From JBGOUJ01 sp041477005 (GTDB taxonomy: Bacteria; Acidobacteriota; Terriglobia; Bryobacterales; JACQDG01): a stretch of DNA of 10,470 bases. The translations under genes were made by a program, and so were the position numbers. The notes beneath the pieces are model-generated. The model saw only the letters and a program-made list of their open reading frames with translations. It ran no database searches and had not been told where the DNA came from. The stretch lies in the NCBI GenBank assembly GCA_041477005.1, contig JBGOUJ010000231.1, forward strand, positions 1-10,470, read 5' to 3'. Below are positions 1 through 6,300 of the stretch, piece after piece; position 1 is the stretch's first letter, and each line of letters starts with the position of its first letter.

Positions 1-1
1 A

Positions 2-556
2 GGTCACCATTTCCTGGATCGCGGCGGCATTCTGAACCTGCTCTTGGGCGGTTACCAGCTTACTATGACGCAGTACATCATAACTGGAAATCCGATTTCG
101 TTCAGCTACACCGGCAACCCGAACAATGAGTGGCCCACCAGCATTGGCAACCAGGTTCCCAACATCGTTGCCACGCCGACCTGGATCAACGGCGGCACCT
201 GGAAGAACAGCGGGAACCGCTTCAATCAATCGCTGATCCAGCCGGTCATCGACATCAACGCCTTCGCCTACCCGGCGCCTTTCACGCCGGGCAATGCCGG
301 GCGTAACATCTTCACCGGCCCGCACATCCTGTGGACGAATTTCTCGGCGCAGAAAGTGTTCCCCATCAAGGAACGGTTCAAGCTCCAGTTCCGCTTCGAT
401 TTCCAGAATCCGTTCCACAATTTCAACTTCAACGCGCCGACGACGCAAGTCGACTTCAGGAACCCGCAGTTGTTTGGAAAGATCACCAGCGACCAGGCCA
501 CGGCGGGTTTGGGCGGCGTACCGCTGATGAACATCGCGCTTCGCCTGATGTGGTAG
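2..556 (+). CDS. TonB-dependent receptor, Oar-like, C-terminal fragment
   Basis: The reading frame is open from the left edge and ends at TAG 554-556, so only the last 184 or so residues are present and the true start lies outside. The visible part reads as the last strands of an outer-membrane beta-barrel: alternating polar and aromatic residues, a segment WTNFSAQKVFPIKERFKLQF followed by DFQNPFHNFNF, and a terminal aromatic residue (ends IALRLMW), the usual signal for barrel assembly. This matches the end of the large carboxypeptidase-regulatory-domain/TonB-dependent (Oar-like) receptors that are abundant in Acidobacteriota and are thought to import bulky substrates, often glycans. The substrate cannot be told from this fragment. 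The next coding remnant begins 23 bp after the stop. Family call is from recognition of the C-terminal pattern, not from a search. Confidence 0.8.
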   Translation, partial: GHHFLDRGGILNLLLGGYQLTMTQYIITGNPISFSYTGNPNNEWPTSIGNQVPNIVATPTWINGGTWKNSGNRFNQSLIQPVIDINAFAYPAPFTPGNAGRNIFTGPHILWTNFSAQKVFPIKERFKLQFRFDFQNPFHNFNFNAPTTQVDFRNPQLFGKITSDQATAGLGGVPLMNIALRLMW

Positions 557-579
557 CAGGTGTGTGAGAAGGTGAAGAC

Positions 580-924
580 GTGAAACGGTGGGGCACGATG
601 CCTGTCCCGCATCGTCGGGCTCCTGGCCATTGCTTGCCTTGCCCGCGCGGAGCCCGGCCATGTCGACCCGGCCCTCTGCGCGAGCTGCCATAGGGAAATC
701 GCGGAAAACTACGCCCGCACCGGCATGGGAAGGTCGTTCCGGAGCGTGTGTCCGAACGCGGCTCTGCCCGAGTACGACGGCAAGACCTTCGATCATGCGG
801 CTTCCGGGGAGCATTTCACCGCCTACCGCCGCGACAGCAAGTTTTTCCTGCGCCGTCATCAGATCGGGTGGAATGGGTCCATCTGCGCAAGGCTGCGATG
901 GATCTGCTGGCCGCTAGTCAATGA
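580..924 (+). pseudogene. Decayed cytochrome c-type/TPR protein remnant
   Basis: In the frame of position 662 the sequence reads a short hydrophobic stretch (IVGLLAIACLARA, signal-peptide-like) and then DPALCASCHREIAENYARTG, with a CxxCH haem-binding motif (CASCH), and runs on to RRHQIGWNG near 876. This resembles the N-terminus of large secreted multihaem cytochrome/tetratricopeptide proteins of Solibacter-like bacteria. No start codon fits this frame: a stop lies at 581-583, while a GTG at 580 with an upstream AGAAGG (567-572) is in another frame. That implies a +/-1 frameshift between about 590 and 620. After about 876 the frame loses family resemblance, while a third frame (871-924) reads EWVHLRKAAMDLLAASQ and then stops, which looks like the helical C-terminus of a TPR protein. 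I infer a frameshifted gene with most of its middle deleted. Sequencing error could explain the frameshift but not the missing middle. Confidence 0.6.
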
Positions 925-927
925 CCA

Positions 928-946
928 CCCGCCGCGCCCTGGCGGG
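928..946 (+). other. GC hairpin after the cytochrome remnant
   Basis: CCCGCC (928-933) and GGCGGG (941-946) pair perfectly around a 7-nt loop, 3 nt after the TGA of the remnant. No T-tract follows, so it is at best a weak or degenerate terminator separating the upstream remnant from the his promoter. Confidence 0.35.
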
Positions 947-987
947 GCATCAGTGGAAATCGGTGACTATCGGCGGAACACATACAT

Positions 988-1017
988 TTGACGCTCGTCC
1001 GGTTCGGCAGCTATACT
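988..1017 (+). promoter_or_regulatory. Sigma70-type promoter of the his operon
   Basis: TTGACG (988-993) and TATACT (1012-1017) are each one base off the -35 and -10 consensus and are separated by 18 bp. Transcription would start near 1022-1027, at or within a few bases of the leader-peptide ATG at 1027. It is the only strong promoter-like pair I see between the upstream remnant and hisI, and it sits exactly where an attenuated operon needs it. No operator-like palindrome is evident around it. Confidence 0.7.
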
Positions 1018-1026
1018 GATTGCTTC

Positions 1027-1098
1027 ATGCAGATTCGGTTCGACCGCCGCCATCATCCCCATCACCACCGTCTCGGTGCGCGCCGGCGGCAGCCGTAA
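1027..1098 (+). CDS. hisL: His operon leader peptide (HisL-type)
   Basis: This is a 23-codon ORF from ATG 1027 to TAA 1096-1098. Residues 9-14 are HHPHHH (codons CAT CAT CCC CAT CAC CAC), so five of six consecutive codons are His. Residues 4, 7, 8, 15 and 19-21 are Arg, which probably reflects the GC-rich pairing segments that the ORF overlaps. It is followed 22 nt later by a terminator hairpin and then by hisI, the arrangement of enterobacterial hisL: a ribosome starved for charged tRNA-His would stall at 1051-1068. No Shine-Dalgarno sequence precedes the ATG, and the promoter lies so close that the message may be leaderless. The peptide itself needs no function after synthesis. The sequence is not homologous to E. 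coli HisL as far as I can see, so the symbol denotes role. Confidence is high because peptide, RNA structures, promoter and downstream genes all agree. Confidence 0.85.
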   Translation: MQIRFDRRHHPHHHRLGARRRQP

Positions 1099-1131
1099 CG
1101 TAGGATCAGCAGTTGAGACCAGGCCCGCCGG
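1044..1131 (+). promoter_or_regulatory. Attenuator pairing segments 1, 2 and 3
   Basis: Three segments can form two mutually exclusive GC stems. Segment 1 is CCGCCG at 1044-1049, just before the His codons. Segment 2 is CCGGCGG at 1083-1089, inside the leader ORF seven bases before its stop codon. Segment 3 is CCGCCGG at 1125-1131, the left arm of the terminator. 1:2 pairs 1044-1049 with 1084-1089 (6 bp), and 2:3 pairs 1083-1089 with 1125-1131 (7 bp). A ribosome stalled on His codons covers segment 1 but leaves segment 2 free to capture segment 3, so read-through follows. A ribosome reaching the TAA covers segment 2, so the terminator forms. Pairing was worked out by eye; energies were not computed. 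Confidence 0.75.
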
Positions 1132-1155
1132 AGAAGATCTCCCGCGGGCTTTTTT
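1121..1155 (+). terminator. Intrinsic attenuator terminator before hisI
   Basis: GCCCGCCGGAGA (1123-1134) pairs with TCTCCCGCGGGC (1138-1149) as 11 of 12 pairs, with one C-C mismatch (1129/1143) and a 3-nt loop. A1121-T1151 and G1122-T1150 can extend the base. Six T follow at 1150-1155. It lies between the leader peptide and hisI, 10 nt before the hisI ATG, so it can only act as a conditional stop for the operon. Confidence 0.85.
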
Positions 1156-1165
1156 GTTGGCTTTT

Positions 1166-1546
1166 ATGAACCTCGACTTCAGCAAACTGAATGGCCTGGT
1201 CCCAGCGGTGGTCCAGGATGCGGCGAGCGGCCGTGTGCTCATGATGGGCTTCATGAACCAGGCTGCGTTTGAGAAAACCGTCTCGTCCGGCTATGTCACC
1301 TTCTACAGCCGCTCCCGCAACAAGCTGTGGACCAAGGGCGAGACCTCCGGCCATCGGCTGGTGGTGCGCGAGATCTCGACGGATTGCGATCGGGACGCCG
1401 TGCTGGTCCGCGCCGACGCCCTGGGGCCGGGCGTTTGCCATAACGGCTACCAAAGCTGCTTTTACCGGAAGCTCGAAGACGGTGAATGGCAAGAGCGCGA
1501 GGCGCGGACATTCGATCCGGCGGCGGTCTACGGAGGCGAGGCATGA
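1166..1546 (+). CDS. hisI: Phosphoribosyl-AMP cyclohydrolase
   Basis: HisI opens the adenine ring of phosphoribosyl-AMP to give ProFAR, the third step of histidine synthesis, in the cytoplasm. The 126-residue product is single-domain size. Its core is clear: SRSRNKLWTKGETSG at residues 48-62, the metal site DCDRD with Asp 73, 75 and 77, and the conserved zinc cysteines 74, 91 and 98 (GVCHNGYQSCF). There is no HisE domain at the C-terminus, so PR-ATP pyrophosphohydrolase must be encoded elsewhere. The ATG at 1166 is chosen because upstream in-frame starts (from 1076) would translate through the leader and terminator and add non-family residues. The start is preceded by a T-rich stretch with no Shine-Dalgarno motif, which is odd for the first structural gene. 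Its stop overlaps the hisG start (ATGA). Expression should depend on the attenuator directly upstream. Confidence 0.95.
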   Translation: MNLDFSKLNGLVPAVVQDAASGRVLMMGFMNQAAFEKTVSSGYVTFYSRSRNKLWTKGETSGHRLVVREISTDCDRDAVLVRADALGPGVCHNGYQSCFYRKLEDGEWQEREARTFDPAAVYGGEA

Positions 1547-2412
1547 AGCTCAAGCTCGGCCTCCCGAAGGGGAGCCTCGAGACCGCCACCTTCGACCTGT
1601 TCCGCCGTGCCGGCTACAACGTCACGGCCAGCGCCCGCTCCTATTTCCCGGCCATCGACGACCCGGAGATCGAGTGCATGCTGATCCGCGCCCAGGAGAT
1701 GGCGCGGTACGTCGAGGACGGCATCCTCGACGCCGGCCTCACCGGCAAAGACTGGGTGCAGGAAAACGACGCCGACGTGGTGGCCGTGGTCGACCTGATC
1801 TACGCCAAGCAGAGCTTCGGCAAGGTGCGCTGGGTGCTGGCCGTGTCCGAGGGGTCGGGCCTGGCTTCGGTGCGGGACCTCGAAGGCAAGATCGTCGCCA
1901 CCGAACTGGTCCGAACGACCGAGCGGTACCTGGCCGCCCACGGCGTCCGGGCCAAGGTGGAATTCAGTTGGGGAGCGACCGAGGTGAAGCCGCCGGTGCT
2001 GGCCGACGCCATCGTCGAGGTGACCGAGACCGGCTCCTCGCTACGGGCCAACAAGCTCCAGATCATCGATACGGTCCTCGAATCGAACACCCAATTGATC
2101 GCCAACCGCCAGGCGTGGCAGGACCCGTGGAAACAGAAAAAGATCCTCGACATGAAGATGCTGCTCGAAGGGGCCATCAACGCCCTGGGCAAAGTCGGCC
2201 TGATGATGAACGTGCACCGGGCGCAACTGGCGGCGGTGCTCGCCGTCTTGCCGGCCCTGAAGCGTCCGACCATCTCCTCGCTGAGCGAGGAGGGTTGGTG
2301 CGCGGTGAATACGGTGCTCGATGAGTCCACGGTCCGGGAGATCATCCCGCGGCTGAAAGCGGCGGGCGCGGAAGGGATCGTCGAGTATCCGCTGAACAAG
2401 ATCGTGATGTGA
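1543..2412 (+). CDS. hisG: ATP phosphoribosyltransferase, long form
   Basis: HisG condenses ATP and PRPP to PR-ATP, the committed and usually histidine-inhibited step. The 289-residue length is that of the long form. The N-terminal catalytic lobes begin MKLKLGLPKGSLE; the PRPP-binding segment is DAIVEVTETGSSLRAN (residues 155-170); residues from about 215 to 289 form the ACT-like regulatory domain (KVGLMMNVHRAQ, ending GIVEYPLNKIVM). Long-form HisG needs no HisZ, and none is seen here. The start ATG 1543 overlaps the hisI stop (ATGA) and has GGAGG at 1532-1536, so coupling with hisI is likely. Feedback inhibition by histidine is known for the family and expected here; it would add enzyme-level control to the transcriptional attenuator. 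A repeat-derived hairpin follows in the gap to hisD. Confidence 0.96.
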   Translation: MKLKLGLPKGSLETATFDLFRRAGYNVTASARSYFPAIDDPEIECMLIRAQEMARYVEDGILDAGLTGKDWVQENDADVVAVVDLIYAKQSFGKVRWVLAVSEGSGLASVRDLEGKIVATELVRTTERYLAAHGVRAKVEFSWGATEVKPPVLADAIVEVTETGSSLRANKLQIIDTVLESNTQLIANRQAWQDPWKQKKILDMKMLLEGAINALGKVGLMMNVHRAQLAAVLAVLPALKRPTISSLSEEGWCAVNTVLDESTVREIIPRLKAAGAEGIVEYPLNKIVM

Positions 2413-2422
2413 GGGAAGCAGC

Positions 2423-2481
2423 TATCGGCTATCAGCCGCCAGCTTTCAGCAGTCCAAGGCTCCGGTTGCTGATAGCTGATA
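2423..2481 (+). repeat. Repeat-derived hairpin in the hisG-hisD gap
   Basis: The 85-bp gap carries TATCGGCTATCAGC (2423-2436) and GCTGATAGCTGATA (2468-2481), which pair over 14 bp with a single G-T wobble and a 31-nt loop. The units are of the same CTGATAGCTGA kind as the longer array between hisB and hisH. ACTATTTTCG follows, a poor T-tract, so weak termination or an mRNA processing/stability role is possible. The gap offers no good Shine-Dalgarno sequence for hisD. Confidence 0.75.
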
Positions 2482-2497
2482 CTATTTTCGAACGAGC

Positions 2498-3751
2498 ATG
2501 CTCAGAATCATCCACAGCAGCAACCGCACCAAGATCGAGACGCTGTTTTCGCGCCGGGCGCAGCGGCTGGCGCGGGCCGAGGCAGTCGTTCGCCCGATTC
2601 TGGAGGCGGTGCGCCGGCGAGGCGATCGCGCCCTGCTCGAATACGCCCGCCGCTTCGACGGCTTGCAGGGCAAGGCCGTCGCCGTCGAGCCGAAGGAATT
2701 GGCCCAGGCCGCGCGGCAGTTGCCGGAGCCGTTTCGCCGGGCCGTCGAGCTCGCTTCCGGCCACATCTGGGAATACTGCCAGATGCAGATGCCGCGGAGC
2801 TGGCGCAAGCGCGTGCGGCCGGGGCTGTCGGTGGGGCAGATCGTGCGACCGCTCGACTCGGTCGCCGCCTACATCCCCGGCGGCCGCTATCCGCTTCCCT
2901 CGACGCTGATGATGACCGTCGTGCCGGCGCAGGTGGCCGGCGTCAAGACCATCTCCGTCGCCTCGCCCAGCCGGAGCGCAGTGCTGCTGGGAACGGCGGG
3001 GCTGCTCGGCGTCAAGAACTTCTTTCACATGGGAGGCGCCCAGGCCATTGCGGCGTTTGCCTTCGGCACCGAGACCGTACCGCGGGCCAACCGCATCGTC
3101 GGACCGGGCAATATCTACGTGGCGGCGGCGAAGAAGCTGCTGGCCGGCGAGGTGGGCATCGATTTCGTGGCCGGCCCCACCGAGATCCTGATTATCGGCG
3201 CGGCCGGGAGCAACCCGCGCTGGCTGGCCGCCGACCTGCTCGCGCAAGCCGAGCACGACGTCGAAGCAACGGCCCTGCTGCTGACGCCTTCGCAGCGCCT
3301 GGCCAAGCAGGTGGCCGTCGAAGTCCAGCGGCAACTCGGGACGCTGCCGACGGCGGCGGTGGCGCGGAAGTCGATCGATGGCAACGGCGCGGCCGTCGTG
3401 ACGCGGTCGATTTCGGAAGCGGTGGATCTGGCCAACCGGTTTGCGCCCGAGCACCTGGTGGTGCCCGATGCTTCTTGGCTCGACAAGATCACCAGCGCCG
3501 GCAGCGTCTTCATCGGCCCGTGGAGCCCCGAGGCCGCCGGCGATTATACCTCCGGCCCCAATCATGTGCTGCCCACCGGCGGCCGGGCGGCGCTGCGTGG
3601 CGGGCTTTCGGTCGGGGACTACGTGAAGGTCCTCTCGGTGCAGGAGCTCGACAAGAGAGGCCTGCGCTACATGGCCGGCGCCATCACCACCCTGGCCCGA
3701 GCGGAGGGCCTGGAGGCCCATGCCCGCAGCGTGGAGGCGCGATTGTCATGA
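2498..3751 (+). CDS. hisD: Histidinol dehydrogenase
   Basis: HisD oxidises L-histidinol to L-histidine in two NAD-dependent steps, the end of the pathway. The 417 residues cover the usual length (about 430). Visible landmarks are AAYIPGGRYPLPST (123-136), the zinc ligands Gln250 and His253 in LAQAEHD, the catalytic pair Glu318-His319 in RFAPEHLVV, Asp349 in AGDYTSGPNHVLPTGG, and the C-terminal ligand His408 (GLEAHARS). All key residues are present. The ATG at 2498 is the first plausible start and lies 85 bp after hisG, behind a repeat-derived hairpin. Only a weak upstream motif (no AGGAG) precedes it, in contrast to the downstream genes. The stop overlaps the hisC ATG by 4 bp. It belongs to the second translational block of the operon (D-C-HAD-B). 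Confidence 0.97.
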   Translation: MLRIIHSSNRTKIETLFSRRAQRLARAEAVVRPILEAVRRRGDRALLEYARRFDGLQGKAVAVEPKELAQAARQLPEPFRRAVELASGHIWEYCQMQMPRSWRKRVRPGLSVGQIVRPLDSVAAYIPGGRYPLPSTLMMTVVPAQVAGVKTISVASPSRSAVLLGTAGLLGVKNFFHMGGAQAIAAFAFGTETVPRANRIVGPGNIYVAAAKKLLAGEVGIDFVAGPTEILIIGAAGSNPRWLAADLLAQAEHDVEATALLLTPSQRLAKQVAVEVQRQLGTLPTAAVARKSIDGNGAAVVTRSISEAVDLANRFAPEHLVVPDASWLDKITSAGSVFIGPWSPEAAGDYTSGPNHVLPTGGRAALRGGLSVGDYVKVLSVQELDKRGLRYMAGAITTLARAEGLEAHARSVEARLS

Positions 3752-4806
3752 AGACCACACTGCTGCGGCCGCGCACCGCCGTCGAGCGGATGGCTCCCTA
3801 CTCGCCGCCGACCGCCGGGCGGGAGGGCAAGCTGCGCCTCGACTTCAACGAAAACACAGTCGGTTGCTCGCCGCGCGTGGTGGCCGCCCTCAAGCGCTAC
3901 GCGACGCGCGAGCGCCTGGCCGTCTACCCCGAATACGGCGAGGCCCTGGCGAAGCTAGCCGCGTTCTTCGGCGTCGCCACACCGGAGCTGCTGTTCACCA
4001 ACGGCACGGACGAAGCGATTCAAGTGCTGATTAACACTTACGTGGGCGCGGGCGAGCAGGTTCTGCTGCTCCACCCCTCCTACGCCATGTACCGCTTCTA
4101 CGCGGAGCTGGCCGGCGCGTCGATCGCCGAGGTCCCCTACCGCCCGGCCGACCTGGCGTTTCCCCTCCACGAGCTGCTCGCCGCGATTCGGCCGGAAACG
4201 CGCGCCGTGCTGATCGCCAACCCCAACAACCCGACCGGCACGGCGACCGATCTCGCCGGCCTGCGCCGGATTCTAGAAAAGGCCGAAGGGGCCGCCGTGC
4301 TCGTCGACGAAGCTTATTTCGAGTTCTGCGGCGTGACGGCGCTGGGCCTGCTGCGCGAGTTCCCGAACCTGTTCGTGAGCCGCACTTTCTCCAAGGTCTA
4401 CGGCATGGCCGGGCTGCGCCTGGGCTGCTTGTTTTCCCAGGCCGAGAACATTCAATGGCTGCACAAGGCGCAGTCGCCTTATAGCGTCAACACCCTGGCC
4501 ATCCTCTGCGCCTGCGAGGCGATCGAAGACCGGGCCTACCTGGAAGAATACGTTGCCGAGGCGATCGAGTCCCGGCGCCTGCTCTACCGCGAGCTCGACA
4601 AGCTGGGCATCCCCTGTTACCCGAGCGCCGCCAACTTCGTCCTGGCGCGCTTCGGCGAGCGCTCGATCGAGATCCGCGACCGGCTGCGGGAAAAGGGCGT
4701 GCTGGTGCGCGACCGCAGCTACGAGATCGCCGGCTGCATCCGCATCACGGTCGGCAAGAAGGCCCAGCTCCGCCGCTTCCTGGCCGCTCTGCGGGAGGTG
4801 CTCTGA
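3748..4806 (+). CDS. hisC: Histidinol-phosphate aminotransferase
   Basis: HisC is a PLP enzyme that transfers the amino group of glutamate to imidazole-acetol phosphate, giving L-histidinol phosphate. The 352-residue product shows the fold-type I signs: DFNENTVG (32-39), NPNNPTGT (158-165), DEAYFEF (187-193), and SRTFSKVYGMAGLRLG with the Schiff-base Lys216. Arg in the C-terminal CIRITVG segment fits the substrate carboxylate/phosphate side. The ATG at 3748 overlaps the hisD stop (ATGA) and has GGAGG at 3733-3737. Its own stop shares one base with the start of the HAD gene (TGATG). Broad-specificity HisC enzymes can also act on aromatic keto acids; nothing here tells whether this one does. 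Confidence 0.96.
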   Translation: MKTTLLRPRTAVERMAPYSPPTAGREGKLRLDFNENTVGCSPRVVAALKRYATRERLAVYPEYGEALAKLAAFFGVATPELLFTNGTDEAIQVLINTYVGAGEQVLLLHPSYAMYRFYAELAGASIAEVPYRPADLAFPLHELLAAIRPETRAVLIANPNNPTGTATDLAGLRRILEKAEGAAVLVDEAYFEFCGVTALGLLREFPNLFVSRTFSKVYGMAGLRLGCLFSQAENIQWLHKAQSPYSVNTLAILCACEAIEDRAYLEEYVAEAIESRRLLYRELDKLGIPCYPSAANFVLARFGERSIEIRDRLREKGVLVRDRSYEIAGCIRITVGKKAQLRRFLAALREVL

Positions 4807-5477
4807 TGCAGGGCCTGCTGATCTTCGACATGGATGGGGTGCTGGTCGACGTGACCGATTCCTACCGCGAGACCATCATTCGCACGATCGAGCGCTTCAC
4901 CGGCCGCCGCGTCAGCCGCGACTACATCCAGGAAATCAAGAACCGGGGCGGCTTCAACGACGACTGGGCGTTGTGCAACACGGTGATCCGCGAATTCGGC
5001 TTCGAGGCCGCTTACCAGGAAGTGGTCGATCACTTCCAGCGACTGTTCTTGGGCGAGAATAACGATGGCCTGATCCTGCAGGAGAAGTGGACGGCCCGCG
5101 ACGGCCTGTTCGAGCGGCTGTCGCAAGACTGGCGTTTCGCCATCTTCACCGGCCGCACGAGCGACGAAGCCCGGCTGACGCTCGACCGCTTCGTCCCGCG
5201 CCTGAACTTCGACCCGATCGTCGGCAACACCGACATCGAAAACCTCAAGCCCGCTCCCGACGGCATCTTAAAAGCCCGCGCCGCCCATCCGGACCTGGAG
5301 CCGACCTACATCGGCGACAACATCGACGACGCCCGCAGCGCGCGCGCCGCCGGGGTCGCCTTCATCGGGGTGGCAGGGGACGAAAACAGCCGGGGGGACG
5401 AGCTGCGGCGGCTGTTCGCCGATGAAGGCGCGCGGGCAGTGATCGAGAGCATCAACGAGCTGGAGCGGGTGCTCTGA
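4806..5477 (+). CDS. HAD phosphatase, candidate histidinol-phosphatase
   Basis: This 223-residue protein is a subfamily-I HAD hydrolase. Motif I is IFDMDGVLVD (nucleophile Asp8, acid/base Asp10), motif II is IFTGRT with Thr115, motif III is NLKPAPDGILKA with Lys148, and motif IV is YIGDNIDDA with Asp171 and Asp175. A helical cap domain occupies roughly residues 15-95. It lies between hisC and hisB, overlaps hisC by one base (TGATG) and has GGGAGG at 4793-4798, so it is made with the operon. The window has no other histidinol-phosphatase: HisB lacks the fused phosphatase domain of enteric HisB, and there is no PHP-type HisJ/HisK or IMPase-type HisN. I therefore infer that it removes phosphate from L-histidinol phosphate. 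It is not of the HisB-N (subfamily IIIA) type, which has a zinc loop. Alternative: a general or detoxifying phosphatase co-transcribed with his. Family is certain; substrate is inference. Confidence 0.9.
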   Translation: MQGLLIFDMDGVLVDVTDSYRETIIRTIERFTGRRVSRDYIQEIKNRGGFNDDWALCNTVIREFGFEAAYQEVVDHFQRLFLGENNDGLILQEKWTARDGLFERLSQDWRFAIFTGRTSDEARLTLDRFVPRLNFDPIVGNTDIENLKPAPDGILKARAAHPDLEPTYIGDNIDDARSARAAGVAFIGVAGDENSRGDELRRLFADEGARAVIESINELERVL

Positions 5478-5486
5478 GAGCTTTCT

Positions 5487-6074
5487 ATGCGCACCGCCAC
5501 GGTCGAGCGGAACACGAAAGAGACCCAGATCAGGGCACGCCTGAAGATCGAGGGGCGGGGGCGATACAACATTTCGACCGGGGTCCGTTTTTTCGATCAC
5601 ATGCTGGAGCTGTTCACGAAACACGGGAGCTTCGACCTGAGCCTGGAGGCCCGCGGCGATCTGGACGTCGACCAGCACCACACGGTCGAGGACGTGGGGA
5701 TCGTGCTGGGGCAGTGCTTTGCCAGGGCGCTCGGCGACCGCAAGGGCATCAACCGCGCGGGGTACTTTGTGCTGCCGATGGATGAGACCCTGGCCGTGGT
5801 GGCGGTCGACCTCGGCGGGCGGCCGGCGCTGGCGTATCGGGACCTGGTGCGCGTCCGGCTGGTGGGCGATTTGCAGACCGAGCTGGTGGAGGACTTCTTC
5901 GGCGGGTTCGTGAATCATGCCGGGGCCAATCTGCACGCGCGGGTGCTGTACGGGCGCTCCAACCACCACAAGATCGAAGCCATCTTCAAGTGCTTCGCCC
6001 GGGCGATGAAGTATGCCTGCTCGAGGGACCGGCGGTTGCGCGATCAGTTGCCGAGCACGAAAGGATTGCTGTGA
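5487..6074 (+). CDS. hisB: Imidazoleglycerol-phosphate dehydratase
   Basis: HisB dehydrates IGP to imidazole-acetol phosphate using two manganese ions. The 195-residue, monofunctional form has the two family repeats with their metal motifs: FFDHMLELFTKHG (35-47), DQHHTVEDVG (62-71) and NHHKIEAIFK (159-168), plus the usual C-terminal STKGLL. There is no N-terminal phosphatase domain, unlike E. coli HisB, which makes the preceding HAD gene the expected partner activity. ATG 5487 lies 9 bp after the HAD stop; the only upstream purine stretch is GAGAG (5476-5480), so translation probably leans on coupling with the upstream gene. After its stop a 232-bp repeat region separates it from hisH. Confidence 0.97.
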   Translation: MRTATVERNTKETQIRARLKIEGRGRYNISTGVRFFDHMLELFTKHGSFDLSLEARGDLDVDQHHTVEDVGIVLGQCFARALGDRKGINRAGYFVLPMDETLAVVAVDLGGRPALAYRDLVRVRLVGDLQTELVEDFFGGFVNHAGANLHARVLYGRSNHHKIEAIFKCFARAMKYACSRDRRLRDQLPSTKGLL

Positions 6075-6079
6075 GAAGA

Positions 6080-6300
6080 TCAGCGATCAGCCATCAGCCG
6101 CCAGCAGGCCGCTCGGCCGGGGCGTGGTCGCTGATGGCCGGCAGCCGACAGTCCGGGCCGATGGCTGATTGCTAAGGGCTGATGCTGATGATTGACGGCT
6201 GGTCTCTGACGGCTGACTGCTGCCTGTTCTTGGGCTGACTACTGACAGCCGACGGCTGATAGCTGACGGGCTGACGGCTGATAGCTGACGGCTGACGGCT
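6080..6300 (+). repeat. Degenerate CTGATAGCTGACGG repeat array
   Basis: Nearly the whole hisB-hisH gap is built of short units related to GCTGAT/GCTGAC. Two exact 19-bp copies of GACGGCTGATAGCTGACGG stand at 6251-6269 and 6273-6291 (period 22 bp); more diverged units run leftwards (ATCAGCGATCAGCCATCAGC at 6079-6098, GCTGATGGC at 6130-6138, GGCTGACTG near 6210-6220). Units occur in both orientations, for example GCCATCAGC 6090-6098 with GCTGATGGC 6130-6138, so the RNA can fold. The minus strand reads as a low-complexity SAISRQLSAVS-like ORF, which I treat as an artefact. Such arrays are known as non-coding, expanding repeats in many genomes; the array ends 6 bp before the hisH ATG. Confidence 0.85.

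Noticed and set aside
1076..1165. Upstream in-frame extension of hisI from GTG 1076
   Set aside because: It would run through the leader ORF and terminator and add about 30 residues not seen in HisI proteins; ATG 1166 gives the family length.
1269..2324. Long plus-strand ORF (351 codons) across hisI and hisG
   Set aside because: Out-of-frame product, Arg/Gly/Pro-rich without any family motif; typical shadow ORF in GC-rich DNA. The in-frame hisI and hisG show all conserved residues.
2432..3721. Minus-strand ORF of 429 codons opposite hisD
   Set aside because: Composition is His/Arg/Gln-rich with no motif; it mirrors hisD codon bias.
5268..5969. Minus-strand ORF opposite the HAD gene and hisB
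   Set aside because: Crosses two real genes and has no recognisable domain.
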